Below, in pieces: positions 46,385 through 53,822 of a stretch of DNA of 64,000 bases. The notes under the pieces were generated by a model. It had not been told where the DNA came from. It saw only the letters and a program-made list of their open reading frames with translations, and did not search any database. The first letter of the stretch is position 1. Every line of letters begins with the position of its first letter. The position numbers were made by a program, and so were the translations under genes. Source of the stretch: Betaproteobacteria bacterium (GTDB lineage Bacteria; Pseudomonadota; Gammaproteobacteria; Burkholderiales; SG8-41); assembly GCA_021732605.1 (NCBI GenBank), contig JAKFUS010000012.1:1-64000 (forward strand). The letters are read 5' to 3'.

Positions 46385-47269
46385 TCAACATCCCCGTTTT
46401 TTCAACTGCGATTGCGCGGTGCTGTACAGCACGTCGCTGCCCGACTTACCGGCCCTCAGGATCTGAGCACAGGTCGCACGAGGGGCATAAATCACCGCCA
46501 CCGACAGAAAATATTCCGGCGCCTCGCGCGCAGCCAGCCGGTCGAACACGTCCCGCGGCGTCGCTGGATTTTTCACCAACGCCGCCAGCACATAGGTCTG
46601 ATACAGACTGTATTCGACATCGTGGATGAAATCGCCACGGCTGATATTCGCCAGGCGCTGCGCCATCGCCGGCGTCAGGCGCGTATTGCCGGCAAGGCCG
46701 GCCACCCGGTCATACCGCAACGGCCCCGTGGCAATTTTTTCAAGCGCCGCCATCGGTGTATTGGCATGGGCACCGGCCAGCGACACCAGATAGTTGTCGC
46801 GACCGACATCGACCACGGCAGTCAGCATCGCGGCCGGCGTCGCCGGATTTTTCAGCAGCGCCTCATCCACATCGCGTCGACCCAGCGGCAGCCAGGACTG
46901 GCTGATCTCCGCCAGCATCTCCGGCGTGGCCTGCGCATCACCCGCCACACCCAACGCATTGCGGAACAACAGCAAAGCGCTGATCACCAGCAGCGCAAGC
47001 GCCAGCAGGATTGAAGCCGTCAGCACATGCCCGCTGCGCCACGACTGCCGTCCGGCAATCGCATCGGCAAAAGTAAAACCGACATACACCACCGCCCAGC
47101 CGATCATCCCTGCCAGCACACCATACACCGGCACGAACAGCAGGCCGATGGCCGCGGTGGAACTGGTGGAGGTGAAGGCTACGTAGAGTATGTAAGCGGT
47201 CGCGCAGAGAAAGCCGGCGACGGCGCCGAGGGCGTAGATCAGTTTGCGAGAGCGGTTCTGTGGAACCAT
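46385..47269 (-). CDS. Membrane protein with LRV-like helical repeats
   Basis: About 294 residues. Three hydrophobic helices near the N-terminus (about 11-35, 38-65 and 80-105) are followed by a soluble part built of short repeats: LLKNPATPAAMLTAV, LAGNTRLTPAMAQRLA and LVKNPATPRDVFDRLA. The pattern L-x-x-NPxTPxxxLxxLA is like variant leucine-rich (LRV) repeats, which form short superhelices and may bind proteins. I chose the ATG at 47269; an in-frame start at 47284 is close. Function unknown. It is convergent with the preceding gene and ends next to the restriction island. Confidence 0.65.
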   Translation of the reverse strand: MVPQNRSRKLIYALGAVAGFLCATAYILYVAFTSTSSTAAIGLLFVPVYGVLAGMIGWAVVYVGFTFADAIAGRQSWRSGHVLTASILLALALLVISALLLFRNALGVAGDAQATPEMLAEISQSWLPLGRRDVDEALLKNPATPAAMLTAVVDVGRDNYLVSLAGAHANTPMAALEKIATGPLRYDRVAGLAGNTRLTPAMAQRLANISRGDFIHDVEYSLYQTYVLAALVKNPATPRDVFDRLAAREAPEYFLSVAVIYAPRATCAQILRAGKSGSDVLYSTAQSQLKKRGC

Positions 47270-47310
47270 GATAAGCGAGAACAAACGAGTTCGATTACAG
47301 CGCCCCGCGA

Positions 47311-47517
47311 TTACGGATATAACTTCCAGACAGCCCGCATATATAAACCACCCATTCCCGCAATATTAATCTGCTGAAAGGCATATTCCGCGTCAGCTCT
47401 GGCATCAAATTCGATCAGCTGGTGCGATACTCCGGTGCCGTAGGTGTGCTGCCGGGCCGGGAGTGGATCGTCATAACCAAAGGTCACGGTCTCAATAAGA
47501 ATCTTGAACTTACCCAT
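47311..47517 (-). CDS. Small hypothetical protein (68 aa)
   Basis: A 68-residue soluble protein, MGKFKILIETVTFGYDDPLP onward, with a GGAGGG ribosome site about ten bases upstream. The pattern of alternating hydrophobic and charged residues (ILIETVTF, EFDARADAEYAFQQI) would suit a small alpha/beta fold. It lies at the edge of the restriction island, downstream of hsdR. No family is recognised and the coding status is only moderately supported. Confidence 0.5.
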   Translation of the reverse strand: MGKFKILIETVTFGYDDPLPARQHTYGTGVSHQLIEFDARADAEYAFQQINIAGMGGLYMRAVWKLYP

Positions 47518-47601
47518 CTGGAATTACCCTCCTCGCTAGTGGAGCGGCATGTAAAAGCCGCGCCCAGAAAACAACGTCGACCCCAACGCCTGATTCTTGA
47601 T

Positions 47602-50328
47602 TTATGCCACAGTCCGCTGTTCGTACAGATATTTCTGAAACCCGCTGAACACCTGGCCGATTTCCTCGGGCTGCCCGAGGTCGGCGACGGCATCCGCCAG
47701 TGAATCGTGGTACTGCAGTCGCAGCAGCGGCGTCAGCTTTTCCTGATCCAATTCCTCGACGCCGACGCTGATGTAGTGCGACAACACGAAGTCGATGAAC
47801 ACCTGCTGCTTGCCATTGAAATGCGTGCTGACCACGGCCATCGCACGATTGGCGCGCTCCTCGCGCGTCAGCGGTGCCAAGGCATAAGCGACATGGGCCA
47901 GCACATCGAACAAGTCGCTCTTTTCGGCATCGATAATTTTCTGCATCTCTGTCAGTTGCTGTTTACCGAAGCCTTTCTCGGCCAACCCATCCAGCAGTTT
48001 CCGACGAGTGTCCGGCGCGCTCCACAGCTTGCGCAGTTCACCTTCATCCCGGAAAAACTCCGGCAGTTTGCCGAACAGCGCCTCCATGAACTGCTGCGCT
48101 GACATCGGCGTACCGTCCGGATGCCAGAAACTGGTCGATGTCATGTGCTGGATGGTCCGTGCCTTGCCGTCAGCGAGCTTGACCTTGGCCTTTTGCGGCG
48201 GCACGTAATCCGGCGGGGTTTGTCTCGCCTTGGGCGGCTGACGATCGCCACCATCGGGTTTCGGCGGTTCCGGCTCGATCGGTTCGCCATCCCACTCCGG
48301 GTCACTGAAATGGTGATGCGCCTTCACAAAATCGTAGATCGTGAAGTAATCCTTGCCGTCATACAGTCGTGTGCCGCGGCCAATGATCTGCTTGAACTCG
48401 ATCATTGAATTGATCGGCCGCAGCAACACAATGTTGCGTACGTTGCGGGCATCCACACCCGTTGAAAGTTTTTGCGACGTGGTCAGGATGGTGGGAATGC
48501 TCTTCTCGTTGTCCTGGAAGTCACGCAGGAACTGCTCACCCAATGCACCGTCGTTGGCCGTGACCCGCTCGCAGTAATGCGGGTCGCTGCTGGTTTTCAT
48601 CTGGTTGACCAGATCACGGATCGCCAGCGCATGCGCTTGGTTGGCGCAAAACACCAGCGTCTTTTCCCGTTGGTCAATTTGCGCCATGAAAATCTCAACG
48701 CGTTTTTTCTCGCGCTCACGGATTTCGATAATCTTGTTGAAATCCTTTTCCTCGTAACGCCTGCCGGCCTCAATCTCGCCCTCGACCACGGTGTCATCCG
48801 GCGTAAACACGTATTCGTCCATCGTAGTCGCGATCTGCTTGACGCGGAACGGCGTCAAGAAACCGTCATTGATGCCTTCCCGCAGCGAATACACAAACAC
48901 CGGCTCACCGAAATAAGCATAGGTATCGACGTTGTCGCGGCGCTTGGGTGTCGCAGTCAGCCCAAGCTGCACCGCGGGCGCGAAATAATCGAGGATGCTG
49001 CGCCAGTTGCTTTCATCGTTGGCGCCACCACGGTGACACTCATCGATGACAATGAAATCGAAAAAATCTGGCGGATACTCCCCGAAATTCCCTTCGACAG
49101 GCTCAGGGACCGCCCTCTCCTCGACAGGACCTACCGGAGTCTCGGTGGCTGAGCCCGTCGAAGCCGAAAGTGCTGGAAGGCTTTGGGTATCGCCCGTGAT
49201 CAGAGCAATTTTCTTCGCCCTACTCCAACCCTGCACCTGTTTCTCGCGTTCAAAAGCCTCGTCGATTCGATCGAACGGTTCGTAATAGACCAACGCGACC
49301 GGTCGTCGTGCTTTAGTGTGCTGCACGCCTTCCCCCGTTTCATGTTGGATGAGCCGCGCCTTCAAATCTTTCGCGCTACCAACATAGAAACTTCCATCCG
49401 CACATTCCAAAATATACATATATCCGTAAGCATCGCGAATATCAGTCGTCTCGATTTTGATCAGATCAGTTCCCGCCGAAGCCCCGGTGGCTGAGCCTGT
49501 CGAAGCCATGAAGGTCTGGAATATCGTAAAGAAAATACTGCCGTTCTTTGGCACCCGCCCCTTCTTGCGGATGTCATCGGGCGCAATGCGCACCAAAGAT
49601 CCCGGCTCAGCATCCTCGAACGCCGAAAACGCGTTGTAGGCCTGGTCAGCGAGGATATTGCGATCAGCAAGGAACAGGATGCGCGGCCGGCGCTGCGGTT
49701 CCGCGCCCGACTTGTGGTCGAGCAGATTCCAGCGGCTGTTGTAGAGCTTCCACGCCAGTTGGAAAGCAATGAAGGTCTTGCCTGTTCCGGTGGCCAGCGT
49801 CAGCAGCACACGGTCGCGGCCCTCAGCAATCGCCGCCAGCACGCGATCAATGGCGATGTCCTGATAGTAACGGCCCTGAAAATAACCGCCCCTGTCCTCG
49901 AAAGGCACCGCGGCGAAGCGGTCGCGCCAGATGTTTTGTGTCGCATACAGCCGCTGCCACAGTTCTTCCGGCCCCGGAAATTGCGCCACCTCGGCCTCGG
50001 CCCCGGTGTGCATGTCGATGGCGTAGATGCCCTGGCCGTTGCTGGAATAGGTAAAGCGGATCGCCAGCTTCGCGGCGTAATCCTTGGCCTGGCCCACGCC
50101 CTCGGTCAGCGGCTTGTCCCAGGCCTTGGCTTCGACCACCGCGAGTTTGGTATTACGATACTCCAGCACATAGTCCGCAGTCAGCGCCTTGCCGCGTTTG
50201 CCTGCGCCTTCAATGCGCCCCGGCGCGATCGCATACTCGCGCCGTACCCGGCTACCATCGACCACGCCCCAGCCCGCAGCCTTGAGGGCGGGGTCGATAT
50301 GTTCAGCGCGGGTTTCGGCTTCGTTCAA
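47602..50328 (-). CDS. hsdR: Type I restriction enzyme R subunit with internal GIY-YIG domain
   Basis: 908 residues. An N-terminal PD-(D/E)xK nuclease (ADYVLEYRNTKLAVVEAKAW) is followed by a superfamily 2 helicase: Walker A LATGTGKTFIAF (about residue 175), DECH box VIDECHRGG (about 430) and IGRGTRLYDGKDYF (motif VI). Between motif I and the DECH box, residues about 275-412 form an in-frame insertion with a complete GIY-YIG nuclease-like domain (YMYILECADGSFYVGS, ARLIQHETGEG, EAFEREKQVQGWSRAKKIAL). HsdR with HsdM/HsdS cuts unmodified DNA after translocation. The gene is separated from hsdMS by three toxin-antitoxin-like genes. Confidence 0.92.
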   Translation of the reverse strand: MNEAETRAEHIDPALKAAGWGVVDGSRVRREYAIAPGRIEGAGKRGKALTADYVLEYRNTKLAVVEAKAWDKPLTEGVGQAKDYAAKLAIRFTYSSNGQGIYAIDMHTGAEAEVAQFPGPEELWQRLYATQNIWRDRFAAVPFEDRGGYFQGRYYQDIAIDRVLAAIAEGRDRVLLTLATGTGKTFIAFQLAWKLYNSRWNLLDHKSGAEPQRRPRILFLADRNILADQAYNAFSAFEDAEPGSLVRIAPDDIRKKGRVPKNGSIFFTIFQTFMASTGSATGASAGTDLIKIETTDIRDAYGYMYILECADGSFYVGSAKDLKARLIQHETGEGVQHTKARRPVALVYYEPFDRIDEAFEREKQVQGWSRAKKIALITGDTQSLPALSASTGSATETPVGPVEERAVPEPVEGNFGEYPPDFFDFIVIDECHRGGANDESNWRSILDYFAPAVQLGLTATPKRRDNVDTYAYFGEPVFVYSLREGINDGFLTPFRVKQIATTMDEYVFTPDDTVVEGEIEAGRRYEEKDFNKIIEIREREKKRVEIFMAQIDQREKTLVFCANQAHALAIRDLVNQMKTSSDPHYCERVTANDGALGEQFLRDFQDNEKSIPTILTTSQKLSTGVDARNVRNIVLLRPINSMIEFKQIIGRGTRLYDGKDYFTIYDFVKAHHHFSDPEWDGEPIEPEPPKPDGGDRQPPKARQTPPDYVPPQKAKVKLADGKARTIQHMTSTSFWHPDGTPMSAQQFMEALFGKLPEFFRDEGELRKLWSAPDTRRKLLDGLAEKGFGKQQLTEMQKIIDAEKSDLFDVLAHVAYALAPLTREERANRAMAVVSTHFNGKQQVFIDFVLSHYISVGVEELDQEKLTPLLRLQYHDSLADAVADLGQPEEIGQVFSGFQKYLYEQRTVA
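49092..49505 (-). mobile_element. GIY-YIG domain element bounded by inverted repeats, inside hsdR
   Basis: The segment is 414 bases, a multiple of three. It is bounded by CTTCGACAGGCTCAG (49092-49106) and CTGAGCCTGTCGAAG (49491-49505), an inverted pair, with an extra CTGAGCCCGTCGAAG at 49149-49163. The repeat encodes low-complexity STGSATG- and PVEG-type peptides. CTTCGACAGGCTCAG-type repeats are widespread in proteobacteria and often flank small GIY-YIG genes. The reading frame through hsdR is kept. Confidence 0.72.
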
Positions 50329-50359
50329 GAGAGCACTTTGGGGCTTTGGAAAGGGATAA

Positions 50360-50842
50360 TTACCTAAAAACCGCGCCCGACTGCTTCAGATACTCCACGA
50401 ACTTCTTATGAGGCACCGCGACTTGCGGCATTGCACATACAGCAGGAATTTTTCGTTTTGAGGGTACTCTTGGTACAGCCGGTTGCCTCTCCTCCTCTGA
50501 AATTAACTCCGCACCGACCGAACGAGCTGCGGCGATAATCAAGAGATCATTCTCACCAACGCCTTTTGCGTGATAACCGTCATCTACGATAGCGAGTAAT
50601 CCTTTAATTCGTTGCGCATCCCGGAGGATCTCACCGGTGATTTCCAGAATAGCCACCCCTTTATCTTCCAACCAAGCCCCGCAGTCAGGGCTCTTGGCCT
50701 GTATCTCATCAAACGCCACCTTGGGAATACTAATTGCATCGCTTCGAATTTGCCCTTCAATCCATGTCCAGAGAGGCGGAAATTGCTGGGGTGGATAGTT
50801 GTCCCACGCATAAATCACTGAAGAAGCATCAAAGACCGGCAT
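50360..50842 (-). CDS. DUF4411 / PIN-like protein, likely toxin
   Basis: A 160-residue protein beginning MPVFDASSVIYAWDNYPPQQ, the start of the DUF4411 family, which is thought to be PIN-like. An early Asp (FDASS) and later acidic residues (GENDLLIIAAA) suit a metal-dependent RNase site. It overlaps the ImmA-type gene by 14 bases, and this two-gene arrangement (XRE-ImmA-DUF4411) is a known toxin-antitoxin-like pattern. The activity is inferred from family and context. Confidence 0.78.
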   Translation of the reverse strand: MPVFDASSVIYAWDNYPPQQFPPLWTWIEGQIRSDAISIPKVAFDEIQAKSPDCGAWLEDKGVAILEITGEILRDAQRIKGLLAIVDDGYHAKGVGENDLLIIAAARSVGAELISEEERQPAVPRVPSKRKIPAVCAMPQVAVPHKKFVEYLKQSGAVFR

Positions 50843-51980
50843 AGTGCTGCTCCAGCTTATGCAGGTCGGTGATCTTCAAGGTGTCCAGATAGGAACTAGC
50901 CTTGGCTAACGTAATCTGTCGCGCATTGAGTGCACTTAAAACAGTTTTTACAAAAGTATCGCCGAAGACATGCTTTGGTTCGCGATGCCTGTAAGCACGA
51001 CTACCGCCCTCATCATCTCTCCCTACCGCAACATTCGCTCGCCATGTGCGATATGCGGTATAGAGATTCCTTTCCAAACGACCCTGGTCCATCAAGCGCC
51101 TCAGAATCACCTCGACGCTGACCCCCCACTCCCTCCTAGGCTGCTCCAGCCAATTCTCGAACTCCGTTACATCGTTTGGCCGCGCACGATCAGATATTCG
51201 CGCCAGAAAACCATCCGGCACCAAAAATCTTCCGGCAAAAGCATTGGCTTCCCTCTCCCAGCCCTGCTGGGACGCAAAGTCATTTTCATCGTCAATAGAG
51301 CTTTCCCGGTGCAACAACACGTGTGCAAGTTCATGGATGAGCGTAAAAGATTGCCTTGGCTCATAGGACAACTTCTTCACTACGATCACTGGACACTGAG
51401 GATCGTATAAAGAGAATCCTAAAATCGGACTTTCTTTGGCAATCTGCCATTGCCCTTTGTAGCCATTGCTGCGGAACACCAAAATGCCCTTTGCCTCCAC
51501 CGCAGCGCGATAAGTGTCAAAGGTATTTTCTGCACCGATCGCAAGCCACTCCCTCGCCAATCGAGCGGCCTCCGGCACATCATTTGCTGGCAATGGAGGT
51601 GGATCGAATACCGCCTGCTCGACATCGTCCAGGTCTTCCTTGAGACTCAGATAAACGTCGCGCTGTCGCTCCACTCGCTCAATCAGTGTTTTGAGTTTTG
51701 GGGACAGCTCTGGTTTTTGGTTAGCCAAGGATCGGAATTGCGGGGTATGGGCATTTGCCTCATTAACGGGGTCAGGCTCGATAAAGAAAAGTACCCCTCT
51801 ACCGAAAAAATCAGCAATTTTGCGGAGCTGTTTGTAGGTTAAGCCAGCGGACTCCGGACCAAGCTGTTCCAACGTGGCAACCGCAATACCCGTTTCGCGC
51901 GCGAGATCCGTCAACGTGATGCCGCGATCAGCGCAGCACCAGCGAATACGTTCGGCGTTAACAAACGGTATGCGTTCCAT
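50829..51980 (-). CDS. XRE-family HTH plus ImmA/IrrE metallopeptidase
   Basis: A 383-residue protein with an N-terminal helix-turn-helix (CADRGITLTDLARETGIAVA, about 15-35) and a C-terminal ImmA/IrrE peptidase with FTLIHELAHVLLHRE (HExxH near residue 220) and the downstream Glu region WEREANAFAGRFLVPD. Such proteins act as antitoxin-regulators or phage-type repressor proteases. It overlaps the DUF4411 gene by 14 bases, so the two are coupled. Base composition here is less GC-rich than the core genome around it. Confidence 0.87.
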   Translation of the reverse strand: MERIPFVNAERIRWCCADRGITLTDLARETGIAVATLEQLGPESAGLTYKQLRKIADFFGRGVLFFIEPDPVNEANAHTPQFRSLANQKPELSPKLKTLIERVERQRDVYLSLKEDLDDVEQAVFDPPPLPANDVPEAARLAREWLAIGAENTFDTYRAAVEAKGILVFRSNGYKGQWQIAKESPILGFSLYDPQCPVIVVKKLSYEPRQSFTLIHELAHVLLHRESSIDDENDFASQQGWEREANAFAGRFLVPDGFLARISDRARPNDVTEFENWLEQPRREWGVSVEVILRRLMDQGRLERNLYTAYRTWRANVAVGRDDEGGSRAYRHREPKHVFGDTFVKTVLSALNARQITLAKASSYLDTLKITDLHKLEQHYAGL

Positions 51981-51991
51981 TTTCCAGAGAA

Positions 51992-52564
51992 CTACCCAAA
52001 GTCGATCAAAACGATTGGATTATCCGCCAAAACGCGATTGACGAAGGAATCTGCCTCGGTGCGGCGTTTGGCGAATTCAGCCGGCATGTACAGCGTCGGA
52101 TTCACCTTGCGCCCGAGCAGGACCTCGGCATGCGCCAGCGTCTGCAGCACGCGCGAAAGAGTGAGTTTGCCACCGCCGACGATCATCACGTCGATGTCGC
52201 TGCCGGCGGTATCCGTGCCCTTGGCATAGGAACCGTAAATCCACGCGCCGTCGATATCGGCGGCCAGCGGCTGCAGAGCATCACGCAGCAGCGGCTCCGC
52301 ACCCAGCGTCTTGCGGGTCAGTTCGACCAGCTCTTCAAAAACGGGACTTTGCGGGTTGGCGCGGAAGCGGCGCAGATTGCCCACCCGCTCCGACAGCACC
52401 AGGCCGGCATCGGCCAGCCGGTTCAGTTCGCGCTGCACGGACGCGCTGCTCAGGCCGGTCAGCCGGAGCAGTTCATTGAGATGAAACTCGCGCTCAGGCT
52501 GGCCGAAGACCCAGCGGAACACGCGGGACTGGCCTTCAGTAAACAGGGCGGTGGTGATCGACAT
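51992..52564 (-). CDS. Winged-helix regulator fused to nucleotidyltransferase domain
   Basis: 190 residues. The N-terminal winged helix is FHLNELLRLTGLSSASVQRE, and GLVLSERVGNLRRFRANPQS is the wing. The C-terminal nucleotidyltransferase has GAWIYGSYAKGTDTAGSDID (GSxAKG and DxD). Related proteins are MNT-like antitoxins or regulators; the fusion suggests self-regulation through the HTH. An inverted repeat 12 bases upstream of the start is a likely operator. It lies between hsdS and the ImmA gene, oriented the same way. Confidence 0.85.
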   Translation of the reverse strand: MSITTALFTEGQSRVFRWVFGQPEREFHLNELLRLTGLSSASVQRELNRLADAGLVLSERVGNLRRFRANPQSPVFEELVELTRKTLGAEPLLRDALQPLAADIDGAWIYGSYAKGTDTAGSDIDVMIVGGGKLTLSRVLQTLAHAEVLLGRKVNPTLYMPAEFAKRRTEADSFVNRVLADNPIVLIDFG

Positions 52565-52575
52565 GGCCGGATGCT

Positions 52576-52610
52576 AGCACGGTCATGCTTAAATTGAGCA
52601 TGATCGTGCT
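52576..52610. promoter_or_regulatory. Inverted-repeat operator upstream of HTH-nucleotidyltransferase gene
   Basis: Arms AGCACGGTCATGCT (52576-52589) and AGCATGATCGTGCT (52597-52610) match with a single mismatch around a 7-base spacer; a half-site TAGCATGAT follows at 52617. The position just upstream of a winged-helix gene suggests autoregulation. Confidence 0.75.
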
Positions 52611-52650
52611 AATTTTTAGCATGATTTAATGAGTGCCAGAGCGGGGGTTA

Positions 52651-52680
52651 TTATAAGTATTTGTTTTTATTGATATTTTA
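52651..52680 (+). repeat. Dispersed AT-rich motif, copy 4
   Basis: TTATAAGTATTTGTTTTTAT then TGATATTTTA, close to the consensus. It lies between the hsdS stop and the HTH-nucleotidyltransferase gene's upstream region. On the minus strand its far end reads TTATAATA, a -10-like hexamer pointing to that gene. Confidence 0.6.
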
Positions 52681-52688
52681 TAAGGAAT

Positions 52689-53822
52689 CTACAGCGCGCC
52701 GCTGAACGCCTGATGCAGTAGCGACTGCTTCAGTTCGTCCAGCGCGGCGAGTTTGCGCTGGTAGATGGATTCGAGGTGCCGGCCCTCGCTACCAAACTGC
52801 TCAAGCCGATCAACAATCTTGCGCTGCTCATCTATCGGTGGCACAGGAATAACCAAGTCAGCAAGCACGCCTTGGCTCAAGCTTTTGATGTTTGTACCAA
52901 TCCCACTATCAATCATCTTCCTGCGCGCAACCGAAGACTTCAGAAAATGGCAGATGTATTTCGGGAACAAGCCTTGCCCTTGCAGCCTCGCCCTGATCGT
53001 AAAACCTGAGTGAGCTATTCGCTCCTTTACAGGCCCGACAAGAACACAACGGCCGATCAGTTCAACATTTCCATTGGAGCGCACAAACACCAGGTCATTT
53101 TCCTTGAGCGCATCCGCCTCGGAAAACTCCCCCTGAACAGTCACGGAATCCAAAGCATCCAATGGCGCCCAGAAATTGTTCTTAAAATTCCTTACGCCCA
53201 GTATCGGAATAGTCTCCCCACGACTCGACTTCGTGAAATTGACGCCGTTTCTGAACTCAGCCAACTCTCCAAACGCTTGATCTTTCCAACCCCGCCCTCG
53301 CCTCGCAAAAACAGACTGCAAGTAACCATCAGATAACGCGCGGGCGTTTTGGAGATTCTTTTCGGCGTTGGCTTTGGCGAAGGCAATGCCGTCAAACGCT
53401 TCGTCGAGGATCCTGACGATGCGCCGCTGCTCAGGAAGCTGCGGGACTTTCGTCGATTTTGAATAGACTTCGTTACGATTAATGCCAGGCTTAACACCTT
53501 TCGCGAGACTTGGAAGGTCAAGCGTCTTGAGAAGGTAGTAAAGAAACCGCAAGTCATATTGCTGCTGGTCAAACGTAACAAAATAAGTGACATCCAAAGG
53601 CCAGAATTTAGGCTCAGTGAGATTTATTTCTCCAGCAGAGCCTTTGCGTCCGACAATAATGCTGGCGCTATCGCGATAGAACTTGTCAGTCCTACCCTTC
53701 TGACCATTTGCCCCATATATTGGATAGCGACCGTTGGGCTTCCTATCTGTATCGTCCAGTGGTTTCCCATACTCCAACTGGAGAATTTCACCAATGTTCT
53801 TTGTCTGCCACTCCAGCTTCAT
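52689..53822 (-). CDS. hsdS: Type I restriction-modification specificity subunit
   Basis: A 377-residue HsdS with two target-recognition domains, the first about residues 5-115 (YPIYGANGQKGRTDKFYRDS) and the second about 185-330. Each is followed by a conserved helical region (LPEQRRIVRILDEAFDGIAF; PPIDEQRKIVDRLEQFGSEG). The C-terminus has the usual LDELKQSLLHQAFSGAL. It sets the DNA target of the methylase and nuclease. Its start overlaps the hsdM stop (ATGA). HsdS units exchange recognition domains, so specificity cannot be read from sequence. Confidence 0.93.
   Translation of the reverse strand: MKLEWQTKNIGEILQLEYGKPLDDTDRKPNGRYPIYGANGQKGRTDKFYRDSASIIVGRKGSAGEINLTEPKFWPLDVTYFVTFDQQQYDLRFLYYLLKTLDLPSLAKGVKPGINRNEVYSKSTKVPQLPEQRRIVRILDEAFDGIAFAKANAEKNLQNARALSDGYLQSVFARRGRGWKDQAFGELAEFRNGVNFTKSSRGETIPILGVRNFKNNFWAPLDALDSVTVQGEFSEADALKENDLVFVRSNGNVELIGRCVLVGPVKERIAHSGFTIRARLQGQGLFPKYICHFLKSSVARRKMIDSGIGTNIKSLSQGVLADLVIPVPPIDEQRKIVDRLEQFGSEGRHLESIYQRKLAALDELKQSLLHQAFSGAL

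Noticed and set aside
50829-51980. Phage repressor region or prophage
   Set aside because: The XRE-ImmA protein could be phage-derived, but no integrase, structural or lysis genes are nearby; the context is a restriction and toxin-antitoxin island.
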